Positions 35,424-46,173 of a stretch of 64,000 nt of DNA are shown one piece after another. The first letter of the stretch is position 1, and each line of letters begins with the position of its first letter. The translations under genes were made by a program, and so were the position numbers. This stretch comes from Amaranthus tricolor (Eukaryota; Streptophyta; Magnoliopsida; Caryophyllales; Amaranthaceae): assembly GCF_026212465.1 (NCBI RefSeq), contig NC_080053.1, positions 5,182,287-5,246,286 of the forward strand. The letters are read 5' to 3'. The notes below the pieces were generated by a model. It was not told the origin of the DNA. It saw nothing but the letters and a program-made list of their open reading frames with translations, and did not search any database.

Positions 35424-38150
35424 ATGGTAGGAGATTCTACAATAAGGATTGAGAAATTTAATGGGAAGAATAGCTTTGGGCTATGGCAGATTAAGATGAA
35501 GGCGTTATTAAAGCAGTTGCAGATTTGGCGTCCGTTGATCCCAAAGAGTGCGGCGTCTACGTCGGGATCTGGAAACGGATGGACTGATGAACAGTTAGTA
35601 GTGAAGGAAGAGAAGGCTCATTCTACCATCTTACTAAGTCTTGATGATCATATCATCACGGAGGTTGCTGATCAGGAGACGGCCGCAGAATTATGGTTAA
35701 AATTGGAGTCACTGTACATGACAAAATCTTTAACCAACAAATTGCTACTGAAACAGCGGTTGTTTAGCCTCAGGATGCAGTCAGGTACGCCATTAAGGGA
35801 TCATCTAGAAAATCTTAATTCTATTTTACTAGATTTGCGTAATTTAGAAGTTAAGATAGATGATGAGGATGCAGCGTTAATATTGCTTGTTTCTTTACCG
35901 AATAGTTATGAGAACTTTGTGGAGTCTTTTGTGGTTGGCAAAGACTCGTTGACCCTAGAAGAAGTGAAGGCAGCACTTTATACTAGGGAGTTGCGTCAAA
36001 AGGCGACAGGTGATAATGAGAATTATGGCAGTGGGTTAGTTGTTAGGTCGGGTAGAAATTCCAGAAAGAATAAGGGGTCTAACAATAGTAACGGTGCTAG
36101 GTCGGATACTTGTAATAGTAGAGATGGGTCTAGCAACACTAAGACCATAATATGTTATCACTGTCAGGAACCAGGGCATTTTAGGTCTAAATGTCCAGAA
36201 TTAAAGAATAAATCTCAGGCCACAGTAGTCGAAAGTAAACAGAACAAGAGCTATGATTCGGAGGAAGATTTAGCATTGCTTAGTTGTGTTGAGTCTAGTG
36301 ATTTGGTTGATAGCTGGATTCTTGATTCTGGTAGTTCGTTCCATATGAGTCCTCGTCGGGATTGGTTTGATACTTATGAGTCTTGTCTTGGGGCTTCAGT
36401 TACGATTGCTAACGGTACTCCATGTGAAGTAGTAGGTATTGGTTCCATGAGACTTCGGACTAGTGATGGGAGAAGGGTTACTTTGACTAAGGTGAGGCAT
36501 GTTCCTGCATTGGAGAAGAACTTGATATCGCTTGGGACCTTAGATGATTTGGGCCTCAAGGGTGAGTTTAGAAATGGGGAAGTGAGTGTCTTTAAGGGTT
36601 CGGATTTGATACTTAAGGGTGTCAAGGTGAAATCCCTGTATGTCTTTCAGGGTGTTACGCTGCTTAGTTCTGCTGTTAGTGCTTCTACTTGTCACCAGGA
36701 GATGACAATTTATGATAGGCATGGTCATATGGGTGAAAGTAGAGGGCTGAAATTGTCCATTGAGAATCGTCTTACATGTGTCAAGGATGCCTACCTTGAG
36801 GAAGACAAGCATTGTGTGTTTGGGTTTAAACACGGGTGTGAGCTTAGCATTGAAGCTCATGATCACTTGTATGGTAAGATGGTTAGTTGGCTACAATTGG
36901 ATAGTTCGTTTTGTGGATTTGTTATGTTCTGTGTTTTAGGTATTTTGTGGCATCATACCTATGGGATAACACCATTGCAGAACGGTGTTACAGGAATAGC
37001 AAATTGGACCTTGTTAGGGGGAGTCTTATGCATGCTCTCTGATACTTGGTTGTTGAGTAGATACTGGATTAGTTTGTTCGATCGGGGTTTACACACGGGA
37101 TTAGAGGTGCCCAGTATGTGTGTGGTGTGGCTCAGTAGGGTATCGTGCTATCTCATATTTGGAGTCTTGTTAGGGCTTTGGTGTGTTGTTGTGCATTTTG
37201 CAGCAGCTGGTTATGGTGATAGTGGTACCGAGTTTGAGGTGGAGTATGAGGTTAACTCCTCATCCATTTCTGTTCGACCCCAGATTGATGATGTTGATGC
37301 TACCCCAAGTATCTCTCTGACTGTGATTTCTGGTGCTATCTTTATCTCTGTGGATAGTTTAAAGGAGTCAGTACAGGGAACATTCCGCCGATCTAAAGGG
37401 TTTCAAGAAAAGCCTATATGTGTTATCGAGAAGTCTAATAGGTTGGGTGTAGGGAGTGTTGTTTTCGTTGCTATAAGTGTGGAAGGTTATGCATTGAACC
37501 TTGTGGGATTGGCAAGGTTGGTAGCCATTTTTGTGGAGTCACCTGGACCTCCAGCTTATGAGCACATAGTAGAGTATAGTGAGCGGGCGCAGTGGCTTGC
37601 TATGACTTTACGTATGAGCAGAGTGTGGGAACTGTTGTATGGACTGGTAGTGTTACTTAGCTCAATTACATCACCTCATTTGGAGACTAAGTCGGTCTAC
37701 ATGTCTAGAGTAATGGTTCTGTGTTTGAAGTATGCTGTGATGTGTACTCGTTTTGTGCATGCCAGAAGTGTCATTTGCAGGTTTGTGACTCAACCTGGGT
37801 GGGGGCACTGGCAGGTAGAGATTTGTTCTCTCTACGGTTTGCTTGGATCAGTTGTTGTGTTTCTTATGTACGGGAATGATATTAAGTGCTTTGTTACATC
37901 GGTTGAAGCTTGGGTTGTGTTCGCTGAGTTTGATTATGTCTTGATCTCGGTGATGGTTCTTTGTGATCAACCTTGGTTGGCTTTTGTGTACTACGATTGT
38001 GTGTTTAGTGATCAGGTACTTGATGTTCGGGAGAAGCACAGTGTGGTCAGATTTCATTCGGAATGCACGTACATGAAGATAGAGGTAAAGAAGGTAGGAT
38101 GGTCTGACAGTCCTAGTAGATTCTTTACTATGCTGGATTCATTAGCATAG
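35424..38150 (+). CDS. Copia-2 ORF: gag-protease followed by collapsed pol (908 aa)
   Basis: ATG at 35424 ('MVGDSTIRIEKFNGKNSF', the usual copia gag start). Gag is complete to the zinc knuckle 'CYHCQEPGHFRSKC' (residues 244-257), then the aspartic protease 'WILDSGSSFHMS' (298-309). After about residue 430 only scattered matches to copia pol remain, in the right order: 'HCVFGFKHG' (pre-integrase end), 'TPLQNGV' (integrase C side), 'AQWLAM' (before RT), then directly 'GWGHWQ' and 'FLMYGNDIK' (RNase H). The integrase D-D part, the RT 'YVDD' region and RNase H acidic motifs are absent. Nevertheless no stop or frameshift interrupts 909 codons, and the ORF ends shortly before the 3' LTR. Gag and protease could be functional; the rest has no known activity. 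Its recent insertion implies use of enzymes from a relative. Confidence 0.85.
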   Translation: MVGDSTIRIEKFNGKNSFGLWQIKMKALLKQLQIWRPLIPKSAASTSGSGNGWTDEQLVVKEEKAHSTILLSLDDHIITEVADQETAAELWLKLESLYMTKSLTNKLLLKQRLFSLRMQSGTPLRDHLENLNSILLDLRNLEVKIDDEDAALILLVSLPNSYENFVESFVVGKDSLTLEEVKAALYTRELRQKATGDNENYGSGLVVRSGRNSRKNKGSNNSNGARSDTCNSRDGSSNTKTIICYHCQEPGHFRSKCPELKNKSQATVVESKQNKSYDSEEDLALLSCVESSDLVDSWILDSGSSFHMSPRRDWFDTYESCLGASVTIANGTPCEVVGIGSMRLRTSDGRRVTLTKVRHVPALEKNLISLGTLDDLGLKGEFRNGEVSVFKGSDLILKGVKVKSLYVFQGVTLLSSAVSASTCHQEMTIYDRHGHMGESRGLKLSIENRLTCVKDAYLEEDKHCVFGFKHGCELSIEAHDHLYGKMVSWLQLDSSFCGFVMFCVLGILWHHTYGITPLQNGVTGIANWTLLGGVLCMLSDTWLLSRYWISLFDRGLHTGLEVPSMCVVWLSRVSCYLIFGVLLGLWCVVVHFAAAGYGDSGTEFEVEYEVNSSSISVRPQIDDVDATPSISLTVISGAIFISVDSLKESVQGTFRRSKGFQEKPICVIEKSNRLGVGSVVFVAISVEGYALNLVGLARLVAIFVESPGPPAYEHIVEYSERAQWLAMTLRMSRVWELLYGLVVLLSSITSPHLETKSVYMSRVMVLCLKYAVMCTRFVHARSVICRFVTQPGWGHWQVEICSLYGLLGSVVVFLMYGNDIKCFVTSVEAWVVFAEFDYVLISVMVLCDQPWLAFVYYDCVFSDQVLDVREKHSVVRFHSECTYMKIEVKKVGWSDSPSRFFTMLDSLA

Positions 38151-38471
38151 GCCCTTAGGGGCGGTGTGAGGGAGCTCACAGGTGGAGGTGTGCACAACCT
38201 CAAGGTGGAGCTTGCCTCGTGTACTCGTGATGCAGGTGGAGCATTATGAGTGAACTTGTGATGCTAGTTGAGCGTTATGAGTTGTTATACTTGGAAACGA
38301 GTATGTGATGGGTCTTAGTTGAAGACTTATCAGGATGGGTCTTGGTTGGAGACTTGTCGGGATGTATGGCTTATGCTTGAGCTTTGCATCGGGTTTGGCT
38401 TGAGAATAGTTTTGCTTCACTATGGTTTGATGAGGTAGTGGTTGACTACGTGTTCTCGTCAAGGTGGAGAT

Positions 38472-38985
38472 TGTTGAAATATGGTGTGACTCGAACAGAG
38501 TGACCTCCGCGGGGCGCGGAGACTGTACTGCTCTAGTCCGCGGGGCGCGGAGTTGCTTCTGATCTCACTCTGCGGCTCGCGTAGTTTTACACGGCTCGCG
38601 TAATGGCGGTTTCTTTGCACGTTTTTGGCCGGTTACTCTTAGTATTTGACGGTTTTTTGTATTTTCTTAACCTAATTCCTTTTTATTATGAGGTATACTA
38701 TATAAAGGCCTCATGTAATTAGAATTATGAGAGGAATACAACGCAAAACACAAAGTGAGGAAAACTAAGAGAGAAAAAGCTTGGAGAGCCATTGTTATGG
38801 TTTCTCGTGTTCATCTTGTAATCTCCCGGTTTATAGTGAAAAGTTTATTCTCGGTGCCGGTGGACGTAGCTATCACGTTGATAGTGAACCACGTTAATTT
38901 CTCGGTGTGATTTTCTTTATTGTTTGTTTGAATCTTTATTGTTTCATTATTGTTTTTCGATCTTTGCTTCCGCTGTCGCACAACA
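38472..38985 (+). repeat. Copia-2 3' LTR (514 bp)
   Basis: Same as the 5' LTR apart from one T fewer in the run near 38655. Hairpins at 38505-38521 and 38537-38551. Confidence 0.93.
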
Positions 38986-40609
38986 CTTCCATTTTTAATT
39001 CGATGCAAATAAGAGCATTTGGGATGGAGGATTGTACTTCTGAAATTGAAAAGACATTTATGACATCTGATTAATGTACTACTCAAACTAATGATACAAT
39101 ATTCTCGTCTTTACATATCATTTCTCTTGTTTAAATAAATAAGCATCAGTTTTCTGTTAATTTGATCAAACACTTAAACAAACAATCGAATCAATTAGTG
39201 AAACCTGTTAACTAAATCCACTATCAGTTGTTAGTTAATGTGATCTTTTTCGTTACCAATTATCTGTTTATTACCATTTTGGGATATATCATATTTGTGC
39301 GTATCAGGGTATGCATGACTTGAATCAGTGCTTTTTTAAGCCACTATTAGCCCCATTATACTTTGTTAAGTGAGATTTATGTTGGTGCATGGGAAAAGGC
39401 AAATTTGGACATTCAAGTCTATCAAGTGAATATGAAGTTGTCTCTACATGTTTTAGAGTTGGTGGCATATAGGGATGTATCGAAATCTTGTAAGTACAAC
39501 TTGCATATCTGATCATGAGTTGGCATCTTAGCGTTTTCACACCATCCACTCATGACTAGTACTGTGGTGGGTTTAGAGTACTGCCTTGCTCAACGAAAAA
39601 TATAGAAAAGATTTGAAGTTAATGGATTAAGGATAGTTGCCTTTCTTCTAAGCCAGGTACCAAAGTCTACGGTGGTTAGATGTATTAGCCTTACCCTTGT
39701 AATCACCAAGTGATTGTTTTGGTTGATTCTTGATTGTAAACATAAATATCTCAAGGGTTTCTGCTCCTTTTGGTTATTTCCTGTTTGTTTACCCAATACA
39801 TTCGCAATACTGACTTGTCGTTCAGTTTGCACACCTTTAATTCCTATAACTCGTCCATGTTGTTAACCTGAATGTTTGGCTGTGCTTACGGTTGTTGCTC
39901 GTGCTTTCTGAAACAGGTGTTTTCTTAGCTGTATCTTCCAACACACGTTATCAAATAGTTAATGGACTGGAGCGCGTCGCTGAAGCATCGCCATTGGCAA
40001 AGAAGGTTCCGCCTGTTGCAATGGCTTTCACTGTCGGAGTGCGATTTGCCAATAATATCTATGGCGGTATGCAGTTTGTGGAGTGGGCTAAATGGAGCGG
40101 TGTGCAATAGCATGGTTGCGCTTTCTCAAAAGTGTGAGCATGTAACTGTTATGAGCTGATCAAGTCCAACAGTAGAAATAGGAATTTTGGTGGGATGAAT
40201 TAGAAGCAGTGCTAGGAACCAATGTAGAAATGTTGTTTTAAACCAAAAAAAGTTTAACAGTTAGCTTTATCTTATTACATTAGCTTATCTTTGTTCTCTT
40301 TTCAATAGTATTAAAAACGCTATTAAGTTGGTCCTACATAGGTTAGAGTTTAGGGGTTTTGCAAGCTTACTATTTTTATACACTTGTTAGTAATATAAAG
40401 GGTTGTTTGTGAGTGACCCTTGATAATAAATATCGTCTGCAAATTCACTAATTTTAGAAGTGCATATCAGCACATGATTTAATCAGTTATTTCACTCTAA
40501 TTCATTATAATTAAAAATCAAAGAACTACAAATCTATACCTTCGTCGAAATAGGAAATTATTTATTTTTATAATTAGTTATGCGCACTGTAAATTCACTG
40601 TAGTATAAG

Positions 40610-40693
40610 GCTATCCTGGAGAAAGGAGCTACTGATGCAACCCAAGAACTTGATGGTTTGCAATTCAAGGAAAAACTCAGTAATCAAAAATAG
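40610..40693 (+). other. Exon-like ORF segment shared with copy 1 (unknown)
   Basis: After a possible acceptor (TATAAG) the sequence reads 'ILEKGATDATQELDG...' to a TAG at about 40691. In copy 1 this same segment is fused in frame to the DUF3411 exon. No family was recognised. It could be a small exon of an unknown gene or chance. Confidence 0.3.
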
Positions 40694-41767
40694 ATTAGAA
40701 AGGAACCTTTTTGCTTCGTTTGTTTAAACACATCAAATTTTATAGAAATGTTTTTTTTATGTATTGTCTAATAAAGATTTGACTTTTTATAAAAAAGGAG
40801 CATATAGGATGTGGTTAAGAACAAAAGGAAAAGGTTTGGAAAAAAATAAAATGCACGATCTTGTCACAAGTAACGTGTTTATCAACGTCAACCATAATAT
40901 AATTGAATGTAAATTTGGTGTATAGTGGGTGGATATTACATTAAGTGTAGTTTTCGCCACAACTATTGTTTCTTAAATAAGTTAAAATCATTCAACAAAC
41001 TATTTACCAAACGCCCCTATTTTTTCATATGCGGTTTAATTGTTTTCGTATATCAAACCAAATAAAAAAAATTGATAAGTTTTTGGATTTTTTTTTTTTT
41101 AGCTAAGTTGCTTATAAATCAAGACATAGACCCTACAACAAATTCAAGATATCTTTAATGCGCTTGATATAGCTCTCTTTGCAACTAATAAAATGTCGTT
41201 ATGCAAAGAGATTACTTTCTAAAATTGTAATTATAGATTCTGTCCAATGCAAAATTATTGATCAAATTGATTACTGTATGGTAGGGAGTAGCTTGATTTG
41301 GTGATGCGTCAAGAAAGAAATGAGGAGAGCAATAGTAATGGTGAGAAGGGGACAATAGAGAGAGATGTAAATGAACATGAACAAGAACAAGAACAAGAAG
41401 AACATGAAGATACAACAGAAGTAGAAATGAGTAATTACTGATGACTAATGCAAAGAACATCAATTAAGACCATAACTTCAGTATCCTTGACAATGTGTGT
41501 TATAGCAGGTAATTCCTTACTCCAGAATATTGAATTTCATCGCTTCTTTCCTTAAAATCCGGCCTTGTCTCTTGTCTCAGTTGGAATAAATACGGGTAAT
41601 TAGGATTCTATTCTCATTTAGTCCTTCCATTCCCTGATCCTATCCAATAATAAATTTTTTTGCTAAAAAAAAGTAGGCTTCAACTTTTACATAAACTTTC
41701 TTTAAACATTTTGCTAAGATATAAAGCAGAGTTTAATAAGAAAAATAAAACTAACCAGTTTAGGGTA
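40694..41767. other. Region between the DUF3411 end and NLR copy 2
   Basis: Counterpart of 5531-6601. Nothing recognised except the small ORF at 41304-41441. Contains the presumed NLR 3' UTR near 41500-41767. Confidence 0.5.
41304..41441 (+). CDS. Small conserved ORF, 45 aa (copy 2)
   Basis: Same length and stop as 6137-6274, with three substitutions (V/I, Q/H, A/V). Hypothetical; see copy 1. Confidence 0.2.
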   Translation: MRQERNEESNSNGEKGTIERDVNEHEQEQEQEEHEDTTEVEMSNY

Positions 41768-44700
41768 TCATCTAAGATGAAAATTACTGATGTGCTTTAT
41801 AAGAGGCCAATCTTCTCCGTTTGGCTTCTGACATCTTTCTTTTAGTTTAATACATTCCACAATCTCAAGTCGTTGCAAAGACTTAAGCAAATTAAAAGAT
41901 TTTGGGAGTTGATTTAATCTAGGACAATATCGAATCTCCATATGCTGTAATGCAGAAAGCTGAACAAGTGATTCAGGGAGGCACACTAAATCAGGAAAAT
42001 ATCGGATGGAAAGCCATTGAAGTTGGCTTAGGTACCCAATTGACTCCGGAAGGTTTCTCAACTTATATTGCCAATGTAAAGAGAGCTTTTGAAGTGTAGT
42101 AAAACAAGTGAGAGCCTTTACTAGTAGTTCCCCTCGGATGATGTTTGTCAATTTCAATATGTGAAGGCTCTGGAGATGTTTACATGCCGTCCTTGAAATC
42201 TCACTGATGCCCTCATCATCATTTGTCAAGGCTGCAGAATCCAACTCTTCACATGACTCGATTTCTAGTTCTTCAAGGACAGAGAGTCTGTGCAATGGGG
42301 GCGATAAATTTCTCAGTCTGCTGCAATCATGAATTCCGAGGCGTCTGAGAGGTGTTGAAGACTTTAAAACAACATTGACCAACTTTTTGCATTTTCTTAT
42401 CGTCAATGTATGCAAGGAAGAAAAGGTGATTGAAAGAGAATCCAATTCATTAACTGAATTGATATGGAGCTTCTTCAGTGTGGAAGTAATATATGTGTCC
42501 TGATCATTCAATAGTTGTTTCAGTAGGTTTGCATGTATATTGACTGCTTCCAGAGTCTCAACGGTTCGAACCAAGGGCATGGACATCAGCTTTGGGCAAC
42601 CATTTATTCTGAGTTCAGAAAGATAATTGAAAATTTGTTCTGGAAATTCATTTTTATCACTTTTAAACCATCCCTTCAGTTGGGGCAGATTAGCCAACAT
42701 TAGAAACTTAAGGGATGGGTAAAATGTTTTTGTAGAAGCAACTTCCTTGTAATTATCAGAATCCTCTATCCAGTCCAAGGCATTGAGGCTCCGAAGCTGA
42801 AGGGACACAAGATTATACATTGTACTAAAGGATGGCAAATTTCGACAACGACTGCAATCTGTTATTTTTAAGGACACAAGATTACTGAGCAAGTATGAGA
42901 ATTTTTGTTCCATAGCCAAATTCGGAAAACTTATTCCCGTCCAGCCTTGAACTTCCAAGTTTTTTACGGTGGGAGGAGGTTGTAAGAATTCCAACTCTAC
43001 AACCTCCTCCTGGTGAGTAATTACATCAGGGTCCGCATTCAAAGACTTCCATACTAATGACAAATTATCAAGCGTCATCTTTGCTAGAATTTTATCATTT
43101 TCAGGAAGTTTATGGTGATCACGACCTTGTTGATAACGAATCTTCAGAGTTCCTGCCAACTCGGCAAAATGGGTGAGTGTATCTAGCCCATTATTTTTCC
43201 CCACAATGAATACATCTAAGGTTTCCAGTTTTGAAAAATCGGCAAACCTAGGTGGTAGATCAGTCAATTTATCCCCAACATACAAGTGCCTTAAACTATT
43301 ACTCAATGTACAAAAGTCCTTTGGTAATTGTAGAATGCCAGATGGTCGCAGGTCTAGAGTTTGCAAGAATGGAAAGTCTGTTAGGTGGTTTGGGAGAAGT
43401 TCAAACGAGACACCAAGTCTAAGGTATCTTAAATGCTTAAGTTTCCCTACAGAAGTCAAACAACTTTTACAATTCACAATGGCTAAATCCAAAGCTTGTA
43501 AACCTTTTAGAGTTTCCAAAATTTCATTGAGTTCTGGAATAACAATAAGCCCACAAGATTGATAAGGAAGAAAAAGCAGAGTATTCAATTGTTTCGCATC
43601 ACGAAGCCAGGATGGAGCTTTCCAATAAGAGTCCACCATAAAGCTCACATGTAGAATTTTTTGATGATCGACTTTCTCTGTAGGATTACACATAAAACGA
43701 TAACGGTCTCCTACGAGATGTTTCACCACCTCATGCTTCAAAACTTGTACCTTGTAGAGCATCAAACCCCTTTTATCACTTTCACCTTCTTCAATAAAGT
43801 ATCCTTCCTTGAGAAGTTCACGAAAAAAAATTTTGAAACTTTTTGCGGGAGGCATCAAATCAAGACACCCCTGAACTTCCCAAAGTTGTTGTAGTTCAGC
43901 TAGATCATAAAATATGTAGTCAAGTGGAAACAATGAAGGCAACAACACGAGTGAACGGGCATAAGGGAGGCTGTCTTGTATAAGGTATATTACTGAATTA
44001 ATAGAATCATATAAATTTTCCGAACTAAAGAGCAAAATATCATATACATGCTGCCACTTCTCTAAGGTGGGGTAAGAAGATAGGATGAAAGCTATGGTTC
44101 GAATTGTTAGTAGATTATGGGCACATTCCTTAAAAATTTTATGGGCAATGTCAATAAGATTAGGAGCTCTATCCTTTTCTTCTATCTTTGAGAACGCTAT
44201 GTTCAGAAACATTGCTCGATGCTCTTTCGCAGTAGGCAGAGGTAACATATAAGGTGCATTTTTAGCAATTGGCAGTGGGGAGAAGAGCTCCGGTTCTAGA
44301 CTTGTGCATCTAGACGTGACAAGTATTTTGCTACCGGGTTTACAATCAATTGCTATAGACAACAAAGATCCTAATAAATAAGACCATTTTCTGGGATCAT
44401 GTTCTGACAAACCATCAAGCACAAGCATGTATTTCCCGCCATAGAATTTTTTTCTCGAATCAAAATAACTCTTGCAGTTGCCAAATAATGTATCAGTTCG
44501 AAGAGCCTTGTCAATTCTTACGAATAAACTTTCTGGAGATTGGAGTCCAGATACATCAACCCAAAGTCGATGATCGAAAGTAGTTTCTACTATAGGATCA
44601 TGATAGACAAGCCAAGTAAGAGAAGTTTTACCTGTGCCCGCCAATCCAAGAATAGGAATAATCAACGAAGGAGCAAAATTATGCGATTCTTCACCCATTA

Positions 44701-45976
44701 ATAGTAAATTAATGATCTGCTCTCTCCCACCATTTCTCACAACCGATTCTTGTTTTTCAATTGAAAAGCATGGCTCAGGCTTCAGGTTTGAAATTTGAAA
44801 TAACTGTTGTTGCACATCTTTAGCCAGAACTCTCAAGTACTCCGGATAAATATTTAAATTATTTTTCCCTAGTAAAAAACAAAACAAAACAAAATGAGAT
44901 TGGAGCATCACATCACTAAGTAAGCAGCTCTCTTTCCTCGTAGGGTCGGTCCTGATATTTATAGGGCCCGGGAAAACATATATAATAGGCCCCTAATCTT
45001 TTCTTGCAATATACATAAAGCAATTCAATATTTATATAACAATATATTGATATAGATCTCTCTAATCATGAAATTTAATACTTATATAAAAATTTATTGA
45101 TATAGAATAAATTTTCTCTTTAAAAATTCTTACTTTAAAAATTCTTAAATAATTGAAATTATCATCAAAAGAAATAAACTTTATGTTTTAAAAATTAAGT
45201 TTAGAAACCTCTAATCATAAAAATTAATAAATCCAAATTAGAATATTAAAATAACATTACATTAGTAAAAAGAACATGTTTGAATCAATAAAAATTTCTT
45301 TATTCCATTTAAGAGATTATTTTACACAATAAAAATAATTTTATTTTAGAAAAACTAGTTTAATTTTAAAGATGATAAAAATAGAACTTAAAAAAAAATT
45401 ATTTTGTAACAAATTGACTCATTTTATTTTATCCGTACATTGCACGAGTTTTCATATCCATTGTTTCTATTATACTAGAATCTCCTACACATTTTATAAA
45501 CATATTTAAGAATACTAAAATATCTACTCTTATAACTTCTGAGAAACTGTTTATTGATAAGACGACCTTAAAATAAAAAAAAAAAAAAACATATGCTAAT
45601 AAAAATTTTAAACACATAGAGAAAAAGCTATTGTATACTTGTAGCTACGACTCAAACAAATAATTCAAATTAAATCGGTTTGCATACCTAGTGGACGCCA
45701 ACGTGGACGGTGAGGCTGACGACGCTCCAATACAAGATGCTCGTTGATAAGAAACTGTAATTGGCTTGCTCCCAATCTCAGTCTGCTCTCGATATCCTTG
45801 TCTAATGCTCCAAACTTACCCATTCTTTGTAGTCGACATTGAACCTCTCGTATATAGGACATGATGTCAACCAAATGACCCCTAAAATTACCATGATAAA
45901 CATACAAGTCTTCCTTAAAGTCCTGACAATAACGATAATCATCATAAATAAGAATCAAATTGATATCACTATCCAT
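41768..45976 (-). CDS. CC-NB-ARC-LRR (NLR) resistance-gene analogue, copy 2, intact
   Basis: Two exons: 45688-45976 (ATG at 45976; donor CTAG|GTATGC) and 41768-44868 (acceptor TTTTTTACTAG). The phase-1 join recreates a Gly, giving 1129 aa. A downstream Met at 44911 would read through the intron end and is not the likely start. Order: short coiled-coil-like N-terminus (1-96), NB-ARC with P-loop 'GLAGTGKTSL' (about 171-180), kinase-2 'YMLVLDGLSE' (about 243), RNBS-B 'GSKILVTSR' (about 275), then LRRs to the C-terminus. Unusual: the second Asp of kinase-2 is Gly, the GLPL motif reads 'CAHNLL', and the MHD position reads 'LKHEV'. Cytoplasmic immune receptors of this class sense pathogen effectors. 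With these changes ATP turnover may be altered; a helper or degenerate role is possible. No stop or frameshift in the ORF. Confidence 0.9.
44900..45560. mobile_element. Extra about 660 bp in the NLR copy 2 intron, possible transposon remnant
   Basis: Absent from copy 1, where 'AATGAGATTG' runs straight into 'TAAGACGACC'. It begins near a GC-richer stretch 'GGTCGGTCCTGATATTTATA' plus GGGCCCGGG, reminiscent of hAT-type element ends, then is very AT-rich. No clear terminal repeats or target duplication were found, so a deletion in copy 1 is the alternative. Confidence 0.35.
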
Positions 45977-46139
45977 AATAATTATTTCCTTTACTCCTCT
46001 TATCCCTCATCTATCTAAAGATAAGATACAATCTCAATTACAACTTTTAAAAGAGAGAGTCTTTATAATTATCATTATATATATCCTCTAACTTGTTGGA
46101 CCCACCAACCAATACTCCTACCACTTCTCTGTTTTTTCT

Positions 46140-46173
<34 letters not shown>

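Larger units (their letters stand above)
34857..38985 (+). mobile_element. Copia-2: young non-autonomous Ty1/copia element (4129 bp)
   Basis: LTRs 34857-35371 and 38472-38985 both read TGTTGAAATATGG...CACAACA. They appear identical except for one T in a T-run (seven against six). The flanking duplication is CTTCC (34852-34856 and 38986-38990). The primer-binding site is a variant (TTGGCATCAAGAGC from about 35373), and AAGGTGGAGAT precedes the 3' LTR. The inside is one long ORF that lacks the integrase core and most of reverse transcriptase. The insertion is recent by LTR identity and lies in the intron of the DUF3411 fragment. Confidence 0.93.
34391..40110 (+). pseudogene. RETICULATA-RELATED (DUF3411) gene, last two exons only
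   Basis: Exon 34391-34455 (after GATCAG; 65 nt; 'DEDIPVPPLVRSAALWG') splices in phase to 39917-40110 (after AAACAG; 'VFLAVSSNTRYQIVNGLERV' ... 'RFANNIYGGMQFVEWAKWSG', stop TAG). Both ends of the intron fit GT-AG, and the split Gly codon is completed across the join. The family is chloroplast-envelope membrane proteins involved in leaf development. The intron is 5.46 kb, of which 4.13 kb is Copia-2; the rest (34456-34856, 38991-39916) shows nothing else. The large N-terminal part is absent from the window, so this is a 3' fragment, although the terminal exons themselves look undamaged. Confidence 0.8.
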
